Positions 7,702 to 15,207 of a DNA stretch of 44,068 bases are shown one piece after another. A program made the position numbers and the translations under genes. Under the pieces are notes generated by a model. It was given only the letters and a program-made list of their open reading frames with translations, did not search any database and was not told where the DNA came from. Origin of the DNA: Cytophagales bacterium (GTDB taxonomy: Bacteria > Bacteroidota > Bacteroidia > Cytophagales > Thermoflexibacteraceae); contig CANGYA010000011.1 of NCBI GenBank assembly GCA_947457925.1, forward strand, positions 1 to 44,068, in the 5' to 3' direction. Numbering within the stretch: the stretch's first letter is position 1; each line of letters begins with the position of its first letter.

Positions 7702-9024
7702 ATGCACTCTCTTCCTTCTGTTACCAATTATACTCTTGCAAGTAATGACAAAGACCATTGGATTCTGACGCAATTAGATTTATTTGCGAAGTTGATGCTT
7801 TTTAATGAATCGCAAACTATTGCTACTTGGGGAGAACATCTATTAGAACACCTTGTTCCGTTATTACATGGGGTTCGGGCAGCTTTGTATTGCAAAACAG
7901 CTACTACATTGACTTTGGTGGCGGGGTATGCCTTAGAAGGAGAAGTACAAACAGTGATTAATATAGGCGAAGGCATAGCAGGCGAAGTAGCCAAAACGAA
8001 AGCCAAAGTATTGCTCAATTATAATGATATGGAGGTGCATTTGTCTGTAGGTGTCGGTACTACTACCTTGCAAATCAATAGTTTATTAGCTATTCCTTTG
8101 GTTTTTAATGAGCAGTTGCAAGGCGTTTTGGAACTTATGTGGCTACAAAGCATTACGCCTAAAGAAATAGAGTTTTTGGAAAGATTGTCTGAAAGAATAG
8201 CAGCTACCCTGAATATTATTGCAGCGAAAGAACAATTAATCGAAAAAAACAGAGATATAGAGGAAAAAAACACCAATATCATTGCAAGTATTAATTATGC
8301 CCAACGTATTCAAAGTGCCTTTTTACCCAAATTAGACTATTTACAAAAGATATTTCCAGATAGTTTTTTAATTTATATTCCCAAAGACATTGTTTCTGGC
8401 GATTTTTATTGGGTGTCTGGACATGACAACAAAAGATTAGTTGGGGTCATAGATTGTACGGGGCATGGTGTACCCGGTGCTTTCATGTCTTTGATTGGGC
8501 ATGGTTTATTATCAGAGGCTATTTTTCAACAAAGGATTTTAGACCCCGGTGAAATTGTTACTTATATCAATAATGGTATTCGTGAAAAATTGTTGAACAG
8601 TGATAAGAGTTTCCAAGACGGTATGGATTTGGGCTTGTGTTTGATAGAAGAATTAAGTGAAAACCATTATTCTATTTTATACGCAGGGGCAAAGCACGTA
8701 TTGTTTGGGGTTACAGGCAGCAAGTATTTTAGCTTAAAAAGTGACCGTACCGCCATCAATAGCATTAAACAAAACCACCGTTATACAAGTACGCAACTAT
8801 TGATGTATAAAGGAGATACGTTGTATTTTAGCACAGATGGTTTTTTAGACCAATCCAACCCACAAAGAAAGAGAATAGGTACGGCGGGTTTCCAACAGTT
8901 GATAGAAGAATATTGGAAAGTATCGGCAGTGTTACAGCACAAACTTTTCTTAAAGTATCTACAAGAACATCAACAACACGCAGACCAACGAGATGATATT
9001 ACATTGCTGATGTTGCAGTTGTAA
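7702..9024 (+). CDS. GAF domain plus SpoIIE-type PP2C phosphatase
   Basis: A 440-residue soluble signalling protein. Residues about 35-185 look like a GAF sensor domain, with blocks such as LVAGYALEGEV and GEGIAGEVAKTK. A short helical linker (KEQLIEKNRDIEEKNTNII) leads into a SpoIIE phosphatase domain with KDIVSGDFYWV and DCTGHGVPGAFMS, the metal-binding blocks of PPM/PP2C serine phosphatases. A late DDITLL motif closes the domain. It probably dephosphorylates an anti-sigma-factor antagonist or similar partner in response to a small ligand. No such partner is encoded nearby. I chose the ATG at 7702; a TTG at 7666 in the same frame is a weaker start. Confidence 0.88.
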   Translation: MHSLPSVTNYTLASNDKDHWILTQLDLFAKLMLFNESQTIATWGEHLLEHLVPLLHGVRAALYCKTATTLTLVAGYALEGEVQTVINIGEGIAGEVAKTKAKVLLNYNDMEVHLSVGVGTTTLQINSLLAIPLVFNEQLQGVLELMWLQSITPKEIEFLERLSERIAATLNIIAAKEQLIEKNRDIEEKNTNIIASINYAQRIQSAFLPKLDYLQKIFPDSFLIYIPKDIVSGDFYWVSGHDNKRLVGVIDCTGHGVPGAFMSLIGHGLLSEAIFQQRILDPGEIVTYINNGIREKLLNSDKSFQDGMDLGLCLIEELSENHYSILYAGAKHVLFGVTGSKYFSLKSDRTAINSIKQNHRYTSTQLLMYKGDTLYFSTDGFLDQSNPQRKRIGTAGFQQLIEEYWKVSAVLQHKLFLKYLQEHQQHADQRDDITLLMLQL

Positions 9025-9115
9025 TGACAATGTTTTGTCATCAAGCTCAAAAGAAAAAAGGTGAAAAATAACTTAAAACTTGTAACTTTACATAAGAACA
9101 AAACTTGATTTCACA

Positions 9116-9946
9116 GTGGCAAAGTACATCAATCCATATACAGATTTTGGTTTTAAAAAACTTTTTGGAGAAGAAGGTAATAAAGACTTGCTTATTGACT
9201 TTTTGAACCAACTTCTACCTGAACATCACCAAATTGCAGACCTCAATTTTCGGAATGTTGAAAGTTTAGCAGATTCATTAGTGGAACGAAAAGCTATTTT
9301 TGATATTCATTGTAAAGCACTTTCAGGCGAAAGGTTTATTGTAGAAATGCAGAAAGCAAAAGTAAAATACTTTAAAGACCGTAGTTTATTTTATGTTACA
9401 TTCCCAATTAGAGACCAAGCCCAGCAAGGAGATTGGAATTTCAGATTAGAGCCTATTTATTTTGTAGCAATCCTTGATTTTGAATATGACGAAACAGAGG
9501 AAAGGCGTAAATTTAGACGTGATGTAGCATTAAAAGACCAAGATGGTGATGTTTTTTTTGACAAACTGCATTTCAAATTTTTGCAAATGCCTCTGTTTAG
9601 GTTGAAAGAAAACGAATTAAAAACGAAGTTTGATAAGTGGTGCTATTTTCTAAAAAACTTAGAAAGTTTTAACCACATTCCTAATATTCTCAACGAACCA
9701 ATTTTTCAAAAGGCTTTTGGTACAGCCGAATTAGCCAGTTTTACTGCACAACAACGTGATAGTTACGAACAGAGTCTTATTCAATACAGAGATTTGAAAA
9801 GTGCTTTGGAAACGGCAGTAGAAGACAGACTTATAGAAAATGCAACAAATGGCATTTTAAAAGGCTATACCAACAATATTATAGCAGACTTAACAGGTTT
9901 ACCTATTGAACAGATAGAAAAATTGCGTACTGAACTCAAAAAGTAA
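9116..9946 (+). CDS. Rpn/PDDEXK-type nuclease (recombination-promoting nuclease or putative transposase)
   Basis: A 276-residue protein with the characteristic start (M)AKYINPYTDFGFKKLFGEE of the PD-(D/E)XK nuclease family transposase group. The catalytic blocks FDIHCKA (Asp) and FIVEMQKAK (ExQ) are present, followed by YFKDRSLFY. The start is GTG at 9116, which fits the conserved family N-terminus exactly. Members promote recombination or act as DNases, and they are abundant and patchily distributed in Bacteroidota. No terminal inverted repeats or second transposase gene were found, so I call it a single gene rather than an IS. A TAACTTTA near 9083 resembles a -7 box with one mismatch. Confidence 0.88.
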   Translation: MAKYINPYTDFGFKKLFGEEGNKDLLIDFLNQLLPEHHQIADLNFRNVESLADSLVERKAIFDIHCKALSGERFIVEMQKAKVKYFKDRSLFYVTFPIRDQAQQGDWNFRLEPIYFVAILDFEYDETEERRKFRRDVALKDQDGDVFFDKLHFKFLQMPLFRLKENELKTKFDKWCYFLKNLESFNHIPNILNEPIFQKAFGTAELASFTAQQRDSYEQSLIQYRDLKSALETAVEDRLIENATNGILKGYTNNIIADLTGLPIEQIEKLRTELKK

Positions 9947-9994
9947 AACTAATGGGACTTACTCAATAATTCATTCAATAAATAAACCAAAAAC

Positions 9995-10028
9995 AGCAAT
10001 AACATTCCACCCAAAAAATGTTATTGCT
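9995..10028. terminator. Bidirectional hairpin between convergent genes
   Basis: Twelve-base perfect arms (9995-10006 and 10017-10028) with loop CCACCCAAAA lie between the plus-strand nuclease gene and the minus-strand murC gene. The position between two converging stop codons favours a shared terminator. Confidence 0.6.
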
Positions 10029-10066
10029 CAACTACTTTGCTACTTTCACTTAGTTGGGTGTAGTTG

Positions 10067-11488
10067 CTATCTTTTTTCCAACAACTGTTTGATAGGTGCT
10101 ATCAACTTATCAATATTGCCTGCTCCCATTGTTACAACTACATCTAAGTCTGTGCGTTGCGACAAATCTTCTAGCACTTTTTCATAAGCAACCAACTGTT
10201 TATCAGGAATTTGCACCCTATCCAAAATAATTTGTGAGGTAGTCGTTGGGAAATCTGTTTGCTGTTCTCTGGCAGGGTAAATCGGCAATAAAATCAGGGC
10301 ATCGGACAAAGATAAACTTTGAGCAAATAACTCATAAAAATCTTTGGTACGGCTAAACAAATGTGGCTGGAAAATCACTGTAATATGTCTTTGTGGGTAT
10401 AATGCCCTTGCAGCACGCAAAAAAGCCTCTACTTCGGTAGGGTGGTGTGCGTAGTCGTCTATCTGTATGACCTTCGGAGTACGCAAGATGTACTCAAAAC
10501 GGCGTTTCACTCCCCTAAAAGAACTTAAAGCCTCCCGAATCACATCGCCATGCAAGCCAATAGACACACAAGCAGCAATTACGGCTGTAGCATTTTCTAT
10601 ATTGTGCATACCCGGCACACTCAAGCAAATATCATTGATACTGTGTTGATTATTAGCTGTATCTATAAAATCAAAAATAAATAATCCGTCTTCTATCCGC
10701 ACATTTTCTGCAAAATAGTTAGCCTGCAACGCCATAGTCGCACTTTTGGCATAAATGCTGCGTTTGTGGGCAGGTATTTTATCTATTAAAGTTGTATCTA
10801 CATTATTACTCACAAAAATTTTACGTTGCACCTGTAAGGCAAATTGTGTGTAAGTATCCACTACTTCCTGAGCCGAACCGTAAATGTCCAAATGGTCGGC
10901 ATCTGTGGAGGTCAAAATGGCAATTTCGGGGTGTAGGTGCAAAAATGACCTATCGTATTCGTCTGCCTCTACGACCACAAAAGTTTCGGGCTGTGTGCTA
11001 TCGTTTAGCAATAAATTGGTTTGGTAATTTTGCGTAATTCCTCCCACAAAAGCCGTACAATTTACCCCTGCTTGGCGGAGGACATGGGCTAACATAGACG
11101 AGGTAGTGGTTTTGCCATGCGTACCTGCTACCGCAATGCCCCGTAAACCTTTTACGATAATTCCCAATACCTCTGCACGTTTTTTGACCTGAAAACCAGC
11201 ATATTGAAAAAATAATAGTTCACTGTGATTGGCAGGAACGGCAGGCGTATAAACGACCAATGTACTTTGTTTATCTTGCCGAAAGACCGCAGGAATGGCA
11301 TTTACATCATCTTCATAATGAACTGCAATGCCTTCTTTTTCAAGGCTTTGCGTAAGAGTGGTAGCTTGTAAATCATACCCCGCCACATTGCGTCCATTTG
11401 CCTTGAACCACCGAGCCAATGCACTCATACCAATACCGCCAATGCCAATAAAATAGACATTCCGAATACTTGCTAAATCTGATGTCAT
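10067..11488 (-). CDS. murC: UDP-N-acetylmuramate--L-alanine ligase
   Basis: Cytosolic ATP-dependent ligase (473 aa) that adds L-alanine to UDP-N-acetylmuramate, the first amino-acid step of peptidoglycan synthesis. The N-terminal Rossmann block YFIGIGGIGMSALA, the ATP-binding loop AVAGTHGKTTTSSM, VEADEYDRSFLHL and the C-terminal IDDYAHHPTEVEAFL are all typical of MurC, and the length is normal. Unusually, murC stands outside a division/cell-wall cluster in this window: its flanks are the Rpn-like nuclease and ccmB. The start at 11488 (MTSDLASIRNVYFIGIGG) fits the family. Confidence 0.97.
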   Translation of the reverse strand: MTSDLASIRNVYFIGIGGIGMSALARWFKANGRNVAGYDLQATTLTQSLEKEGIAVHYEDDVNAIPAVFRQDKQSTLVVYTPAVPANHSELLFFQYAGFQVKKRAEVLGIIVKGLRGIAVAGTHGKTTTSSMLAHVLRQAGVNCTAFVGGITQNYQTNLLLNDSTQPETFVVVEADEYDRSFLHLHPEIAILTSTDADHLDIYGSAQEVVDTYTQFALQVQRKIFVSNNVDTTLIDKIPAHKRSIYAKSATMALQANYFAENVRIEDGLFIFDFIDTANNQHSINDICLSVPGMHNIENATAVIAACVSIGLHGDVIREALSSFRGVKRRFEYILRTPKVIQIDDYAHHPTEVEAFLRAARALYPQRHITVIFQPHLFSRTKDFYELFAQSLSLSDALILLPIYPAREQQTDFPTTTSQIILDRVQIPDKQLVAYEKVLEDLSQRTDLDVVVTMGAGNIDKLIAPIKQLLEKR

Positions 11489-11503
11489 GGAATTTCAATA
11501 AAT

Positions 11504-11527
11504 TTTAATTTAATAATTTACTCATTA
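11504..11527 (+). repeat. Left half of split dispersed repeat
   Basis: The sequence ending TAATTTACTCATTA matches the uninterrupted dispersed repeat at 6534-6583 up to its ATTA. The continuation is found again only after the 110-bp palindrome, at 11638. Confidence 0.55.
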
Positions 11528-11637
11528 GAGATTATTAAGGTCTGTCGCATAGACTTTAGTCTGTGCCTGTAATAATTTGATAACCAAGCAATTACTACAC
11601 AGACTAAAGTCTATGTTACAAAACCTTAATAACGTCT
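11528..11637. repeat. Palindromic repeat C, MITE-like, inserted at ATTA
   Basis: A 110-bp imperfect palindrome with arms ending in CATAGACTTTAGTCTGTG and its complement. It is flanked on both sides by ATTA (11524-11527 and 11638-11641). Joining the flanks across one ATTA gives TACTCATTAATCATTGTGCC, which matches the uninterrupted repeat at 6556-6575 except for one base. The CTTTAGTC core is related to repeats A and B. There is no coding capacity, so any transposition would need a transposase supplied elsewhere. Confidence 0.65.
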
Positions 11638-11662
11638 ATTAATCATTGTGCCTTAGCACTTA
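11638..11662 (+). repeat. Right half of split dispersed repeat
   Basis: ATTAATCATTGTGCCTTAGC followed by ACTTA continues the dispersed repeat interrupted at 11527. It includes the mini-hairpin counterpart of GTGCCTCCGCAC (here GTGCCTTAGCAC). It overlaps the last codons of ccmB. Confidence 0.5.
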
Positions 11663-12331
11663 ACTTCTCCAAATATAACCAAACAGTAAATACGCCACCG
11701 CCACCACAATCGTATTGATAGCCCCAACGGTAATTAGCGAAGATTCACTAACAGACCAAGAAAGGTCGTCTATGGCGTTTTTTGTGAGCTTAATCAACAA
11801 CAACAACAAAGGCAAAATCACAGGAAAACTCAAAACTGCCATCAACGTAGTACGGTTGTCGGCTTTGGCTGCTATGGCTGCTATCATGGTCAATGAACAC
11901 GCCAAACCCACACTGCCCAACGCCACCGTACTCAAAAACAACCAATGATTGACCACAGGGTTGCCCATCACAAAAATATAACACAAATAACTAATGCCTG
12001 CTACAAACAACATCAACAAGCTGTTATACAACATCTTAGCCGTAATAATGGCTTCTGGACTAACCAAAGTGTAATAATAGTGTTGCCGTTCTTCGGGTTC
12101 TTGCACAAAACTTTTGGCAATGGCATTAACGGAAGTGAATAACAAAATAATCCAAAAAAGTGCTGTCCACGTCAAAGGTGAAAGTTGGTTATTTTTTAGC
12201 CTAAAACTTAGGTAACAAATAAAAACAGTGCTAATGGTATAAAGTAAAATGCCGTTAAAAGTATTTTTTTGTCGCCATTCCAAAAGTATTTCTTTTTGGA
12301 ATAAAGCCCAGAGATGTTTAAGAGGAAACAC
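11660..12331 (-). CDS. ccmB: Heme exporter permease CcmB (cytochrome c maturation)
   Basis: A 223-residue membrane protein with six predicted transmembrane segments. The N-terminal block FQKEILLEWRQKNTFNGILLY and the following FWIILLFTSVNAIAKSF are typical of CcmB. CcmB forms the CcmABCD complex with the ATPase CcmA and releases holo-CcmE during cytochrome c maturation. Neither ccmA nor ccmC is adjacent here: downstream is murC and upstream is the restriction endonuclease gene. The stop codon overlaps the right flank of the interrupted dispersed repeat. Confidence 0.92.
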   Translation of the reverse strand: MFPLKHLWALFQKEILLEWRQKNTFNGILLYTISTVFICYLSFRLKNNQLSPLTWTALFWIILLFTSVNAIAKSFVQEPEERQHYYYTLVSPEAIITAKMLYNSLLMLFVAGISYLCYIFVMGNPVVNHWLFLSTVALGSVGLACSLTMIAAIAAKADNRTTLMAVLSFPVILPLLLLLIKLTKNAIDDLSWSVSESSLITVGAINTIVVAVAYLLFGYIWRS

Positions 12332-12424
12332 GAAATAGCAAAGAGTTAAGTTTATATGTTGTATCTACTATTTTTCTCTACAAGACCATTTAAAACTTAT
12401 AGAGTTTTAAGTTAAAAAGTACGC

Positions 12425-12445
12425 AGTGATAGGGAAAATATCACT
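12425..12445 (-). terminator. Weak hairpin overlapping the end of the endonuclease gene
   Basis: Seven-base arms (AGTGATA and TATCACT, 12425-12431 and 12439-12445) include the TGA stop of the endonuclease gene. On the minus strand the stem is followed by a run of T. It would be a modest terminator for the RM operon. Confidence 0.35.
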
Positions 12446-13229
12446 TGAATTTTTTGAAATATGTATCTATTTCTTGTTGCATAGCTGCACCTGCTAATTC
12501 AAAGCAAGCTAATAAATCTCCGAAAGCACCATTTCCGCCTAAGTAATTCCAAAATTCTTCGGCTACTTTGAGTTCGTTAGGTAAATCTAACATTCCTTTC
12601 AACGTCCAACGCTGATAAGGCTCTGGGTGGTAAGGGTTATATGGAATAGCAATATAAGAATGAACTTGTGCGGTAGGGTTTTGTGCCAAAATAATAGCTA
12701 CCCATTCTAATAAAGTTCTTTTGAAATCTTTAAAATTACTGATATTAGGCTTGGCTGTTTTCAGGTCAAAAAGGTGTATTTCATTGTTTAGTGTGGTTAA
12801 ATACAAATCTACTTTGACGGTTTTGAGTTTTTGCATTTTACCCTTTTGACAGACTTGTCGTATTCTTTCAATTTCTTCGGGCTTATTTGGCAAACTACCC
12901 ATAGACAATTCGTTAATAATTTTTTGAATTTCTCTTTGTGCAAATTCACTGATTGCATCACCAACGGCAAACTGTACTTTGGCTGTTTGGAAATTATTTT
13001 GTGATAAGGCTATAGCTACAGGCTCAAAAATAGAACTCCCAAAAGTTGTATTCAAAGATTGAATAAAAGAAAACAAAGCCATTCTATCCTTGCCCAATAA
13101 AGCATGGTGAAAAGGCATATAGTTACTTTCTGGCTTGTAGTTTTTAAATTTGCTACGTAAGCAATTTTGTATAACTTCTTGAATTTGAAGTTTTTGGGTA
13201 TGGGATAAAGCCATTTGATTATCGAACAT
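12441..13229 (-). CDS. TdeIII-type type II restriction endonuclease
   Basis: A 262-residue protein recognised as a TdeIII-family (RE_TdeIII) endonuclease from its blocks MPFHHALLGKDRMALFSFIQ, FGSSIFEPVA, EIERIRQVCQKGKMQKLKT and KDFKRTLLEWVAI. The PD-(D/E)XK core is VKVDLYL followed by IHLFDLKTAKPN (Asp plus DxK). It would cleave unmethylated DNA at the site protected by the methyltransferase encoded two genes upstream. The recognition sequence cannot be inferred from this sequence. The ATG at 13229 overlaps the upstream small ORF by 11 bases. An in-frame ATG at 13214 (MALSHTQ) lies 4 bases past that stop and is an equally good start. The length is normal and nothing looks broken. Confidence 0.9.
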   Translation of the reverse strand: MFDNQMALSHTQKLQIQEVIQNCLRSKFKNYKPESNYMPFHHALLGKDRMALFSFIQSLNTTFGSSIFEPVAIALSQNNFQTAKVQFAVGDAISEFAQREIQKIINELSMGSLPNKPEEIERIRQVCQKGKMQKLKTVKVDLYLTTLNNEIHLFDLKTAKPNISNFKDFKRTLLEWVAIILAQNPTAQVHSYIAIPYNPYHPEPYQRWTLKGMLDLPNELKVAEEFWNYLGGNGAFGDLLACFELAGAAMQQEIDTYFKKFK

Positions 13230-13404
13230 TATTTGATATTGCCAAGCTAATTATTTCATACCAATTAATGTAATCCCCAACTTTTTCTTCCAACAACTTG
13301 AGTTCTTCTGCTGTCAGATTTCGGTTTAGTTCATCTTGGGCTACACTTTGTAAATCTTCTACTGTAAGTTGGTAAATAACTTTGTCAAGTTTTTTTGCTT
13401 CCAT
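13219..13404 (-). CDS. 61-aa protein within the RM operon, function unknown
   Basis: A small, acidic, mostly helical protein with the pattern LTVEDLQSVAQDELNRNLTA, EELKLLEEKVGDYINWYEII. It has no cysteines, signal peptide or membrane segment. It starts 3 bases after the methyltransferase stop and overlaps the start of the endonuclease gene, so it is translated as part of the RM operon. I do not recognise an established function. Short proteins with this L-x-x-ED...W(Y/D)-x-x-I pattern occur widely. A controller or specificity role, as for C proteins, is possible, but no helix-turn-helix is obvious. Confidence 0.75.
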   Translation of the reverse strand: MEAKKLDKVIYQLTVEDLQSVAQDELNRNLTAEELKLLEEKVGDYINWYEIISLAISNNVR

Positions 13405-13407
13405 TTT

Positions 13408-14994
13408 TTATTTTGTTTTCAAATGAAAAATAATCTCCGAATACGCCTGCTTATCCTTCTCCATACGGTTTAGCACAGGTCTTTTGTACTGATTGACAAT
13501 TTGCATACCTGCTATTGCTGCTATTTGTGGGTACAAATTGTTTTTGTCATTCGCCACTAAGAAAATATCATAATCTTCTGCCAAATACTTTTTACAGTTA
13601 TTCAGCACATTCGCAATCCCTACTACATAATCTTTTTGGGCTTGTTTGGTTTGTTTCTTAAACATTGCCCCTATTTCTTGGGCATCTTTCCGTTCAAAAC
13701 CAAACAAATCGTAGGCGTAGGCGTGCTGTTCGTGGTAGTCTATCAAGCCCACATAAGGCGGACTCGAAAAAATGCCTTTGATTTTTTGCTGCTTTGCCAA
13801 TTCATACAACGTAGGTTGCTCTTTTGCCAATACCTCAAAAATATCAATAGTTTCTGAATTTCCATTCATACAATACTGAAAAGTTGGCGTGCTAATTTGC
13901 TCAAATTCTCCTAATCTCTTAATCGTATCTTTGCAGTATCTTTCCCACCACGACACCATAGAAAACAAGGGTTTACAGATTTTTCCATGTTTTGCACAAT
14001 AATATGTAGTCGTTACAGGCTCTACCAACGTAGCCAAGTCCGCGTGAGTAGTAGCTCTGCAACTCCGAATAGTACGACTTAGAATAACCGTCAGCACTTG
14101 TTTAATTGCAAGGTTTTCTATCTTGTTGATTTGCTCAAAAACAAAATCAATCTCTTGGCGAATAGGCTGCAAATACCATTTGCCTAAAAACGTATCTTTT
14201 TGATTTTGAGTAATTTGCAAATTATATTTTTTAACTAATTCATTAAATTTAGCTAATACAACTTCTTCGTGTGTTTTGGTGTATTCAACTTCGTTAATTT
14301 CTTTTTTGCGTACCTTTATCTTAAATTCAGGGGAGGGAAAATAGGTTTTGTCATAGTCCGTTAAGAACTCTGCTAATTCTTTCTCAAAAGCTATGTAGGT
14401 AGCCGAAGCTACAAATTGTTTCAATGCTTTGGTAATTTGTTGGGTAACAGCCTCTAATGCTTTGGTGTCCACTGCCGAAACTTTGACATTGCCAATCAGG
14501 GCATTAAAAGCCGAAACGTCTATGCCTATGGCGTGTATGCCTAATTCATTGGCTTGTACTAAGGTCGTACCACTGCCACAAAAAGGGTCTAATACAATAT
14601 CTCCTTTCTTAAAAAAAGTTTGTGTTTTAAACTCGTCTGTATGTTCGTCTAAAAAATAGGCTACTAACTGCGGAATGTATTTGCCTTTGTAGGGGTGCAA
14701 ACGGTGTACGTGCTTGGTAGTTTCTGCCTCTTTCAGATTTTCAAAACTCAAAGCCCAATTCAAATCATTACCTAATTTGTCTTTCCAATCCAACTCACGA
14801 CTGCCGTAATAATTTTCATAGTATTTCACCAATTCTTGCTTATCAATCAAAACAGTTCCATTATTTCCTACTTTGGGGATTCTACCATAATTTATTAAAT
14901 AGGAAATATTAGAAGTAGTTACATTTTTTTTGATATGCTTACTTGCAAACTCGGCTGCTTCTTTGAGGGTAAGTAAGTCTATTTGTGTGGTCAT
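13408..14994 (-). CDS. Type II DNA methyltransferase (SPPY, probable N4-cytosine) with N-terminal HTH-like region
   Basis: A 528-residue enzyme. The SAM-binding motif I is DPFCGSGTT (residues 136-144) and the catalytic motif IV is SPPY (411-414). The tetrapeptide SPPY points to N4-cytosine methylation more than N6-adenine. About 270 residues separate the motifs, leaving room for a target-recognition domain. Residues 8-62 (TLKEAAEFASKH, TSNISYLINYGRIPKVG, VLIDKQELVKYYE) resemble an excisionase/MerR-type helix-turn-helix, which could bind the gene's own promoter. I chose the ATG at 14994: AGGAG at 15002-15006 gives ideal spacing, and the in-frame GTG at 15018 overlaps the -7 box. It is cotranscribed with the small protein and the endonuclease. 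Confidence 0.9.
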   Translation of the reverse strand: MTTQIDLLTLKEAAEFASKHIKKNVTTSNISYLINYGRIPKVGNNGTVLIDKQELVKYYENYYGSRELDWKDKLGNDLNWALSFENLKEAETTKHVHRLHPYKGKYIPQLVAYFLDEHTDEFKTQTFFKKGDIVLDPFCGSGTTLVQANELGIHAIGIDVSAFNALIGNVKVSAVDTKALEAVTQQITKALKQFVASATYIAFEKELAEFLTDYDKTYFPSPEFKIKVRKKEINEVEYTKTHEEVVLAKFNELVKKYNLQITQNQKDTFLGKWYLQPIRQEIDFVFEQINKIENLAIKQVLTVILSRTIRSCRATTHADLATLVEPVTTTYYCAKHGKICKPLFSMVSWWERYCKDTIKRLGEFEQISTPTFQYCMNGNSETIDIFEVLAKEQPTLYELAKQQKIKGIFSSPPYVGLIDYHEQHAYAYDLFGFERKDAQEIGAMFKKQTKQAQKDYVVGIANVLNNCKKYLAEDYDIFLVANDKNNLYPQIAAIAGMQIVNQYKRPVLNRMEKDKQAYSEIIFHLKTK

Positions 14995-15001
14995 TTCATT
15001 A

Positions 15002-15006
15002 CTCCT
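15002..15006 (-). promoter_or_regulatory. Shine-Dalgarno AGGAG of the DNA methyltransferase
   Basis: The minus strand reads AGGAG seven bases before ATG 14994. Clear Shine-Dalgarno sites are rare in Bacteroidota and rare in this window, so this one helps fix the start codon and hints at a horizontally acquired RM locus. Confidence 0.55.
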
Positions 15007-15017
15007 TTTATTTTTCA

Positions 15018-15025
15018 CAAAGTTA
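15018..15025 (-). promoter_or_regulatory. -7 promoter box of the RM operon
   Basis: The minus strand reads TAACTTTG, a full match to TAnnTTTG, with transcription expected to start around 15010. This leaves a very short leader before the ATG at 14994 and rules out the GTG at 15018 as start. No -33 TTTG is evident. Confidence 0.55.
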
Positions 15026-15154
15026 GTATTTTTTCGTGATATAGCCCTTAGCTTGTAGAGAGTTCATCTGCTAAAGACTATATTATATATAAAATCAATT
15101 TTTTTTTAGTAGCATTCAAATATTTTTCTTATTTATGTAGAAGTTATTGCCATG

Positions 15155-15162
15155 TAATTTTG
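15155..15162 (+). promoter_or_regulatory. -7 promoter box of the PBP1A gene
   Basis: TAATTTTG matches TAnnTTTG and lies 45 bases upstream of the ATG at 15208. The -33 TTTG is not obvious. It forms a divergent pair with the RM operon promoter about 130 bases away. Confidence 0.5.
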
Positions 15163-15207
15163 CATTTTTGTAGCCACTATTTTTAGAAAACCTCCAGCCT
15201 TTTGTGT

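Noticed and set aside
9116-9946. Complete insertion sequence around the PDDEXK gene
   Set aside because: No terminal inverted repeats or target duplication could be found at the gene borders.
12390-12412. Hairpin TTAAAACT/AGTTTTAA as terminator of ccmB-side transcription
   Set aside because: It is short, consists almost entirely of A/T pairs and is not near a stop codon in the right orientation.
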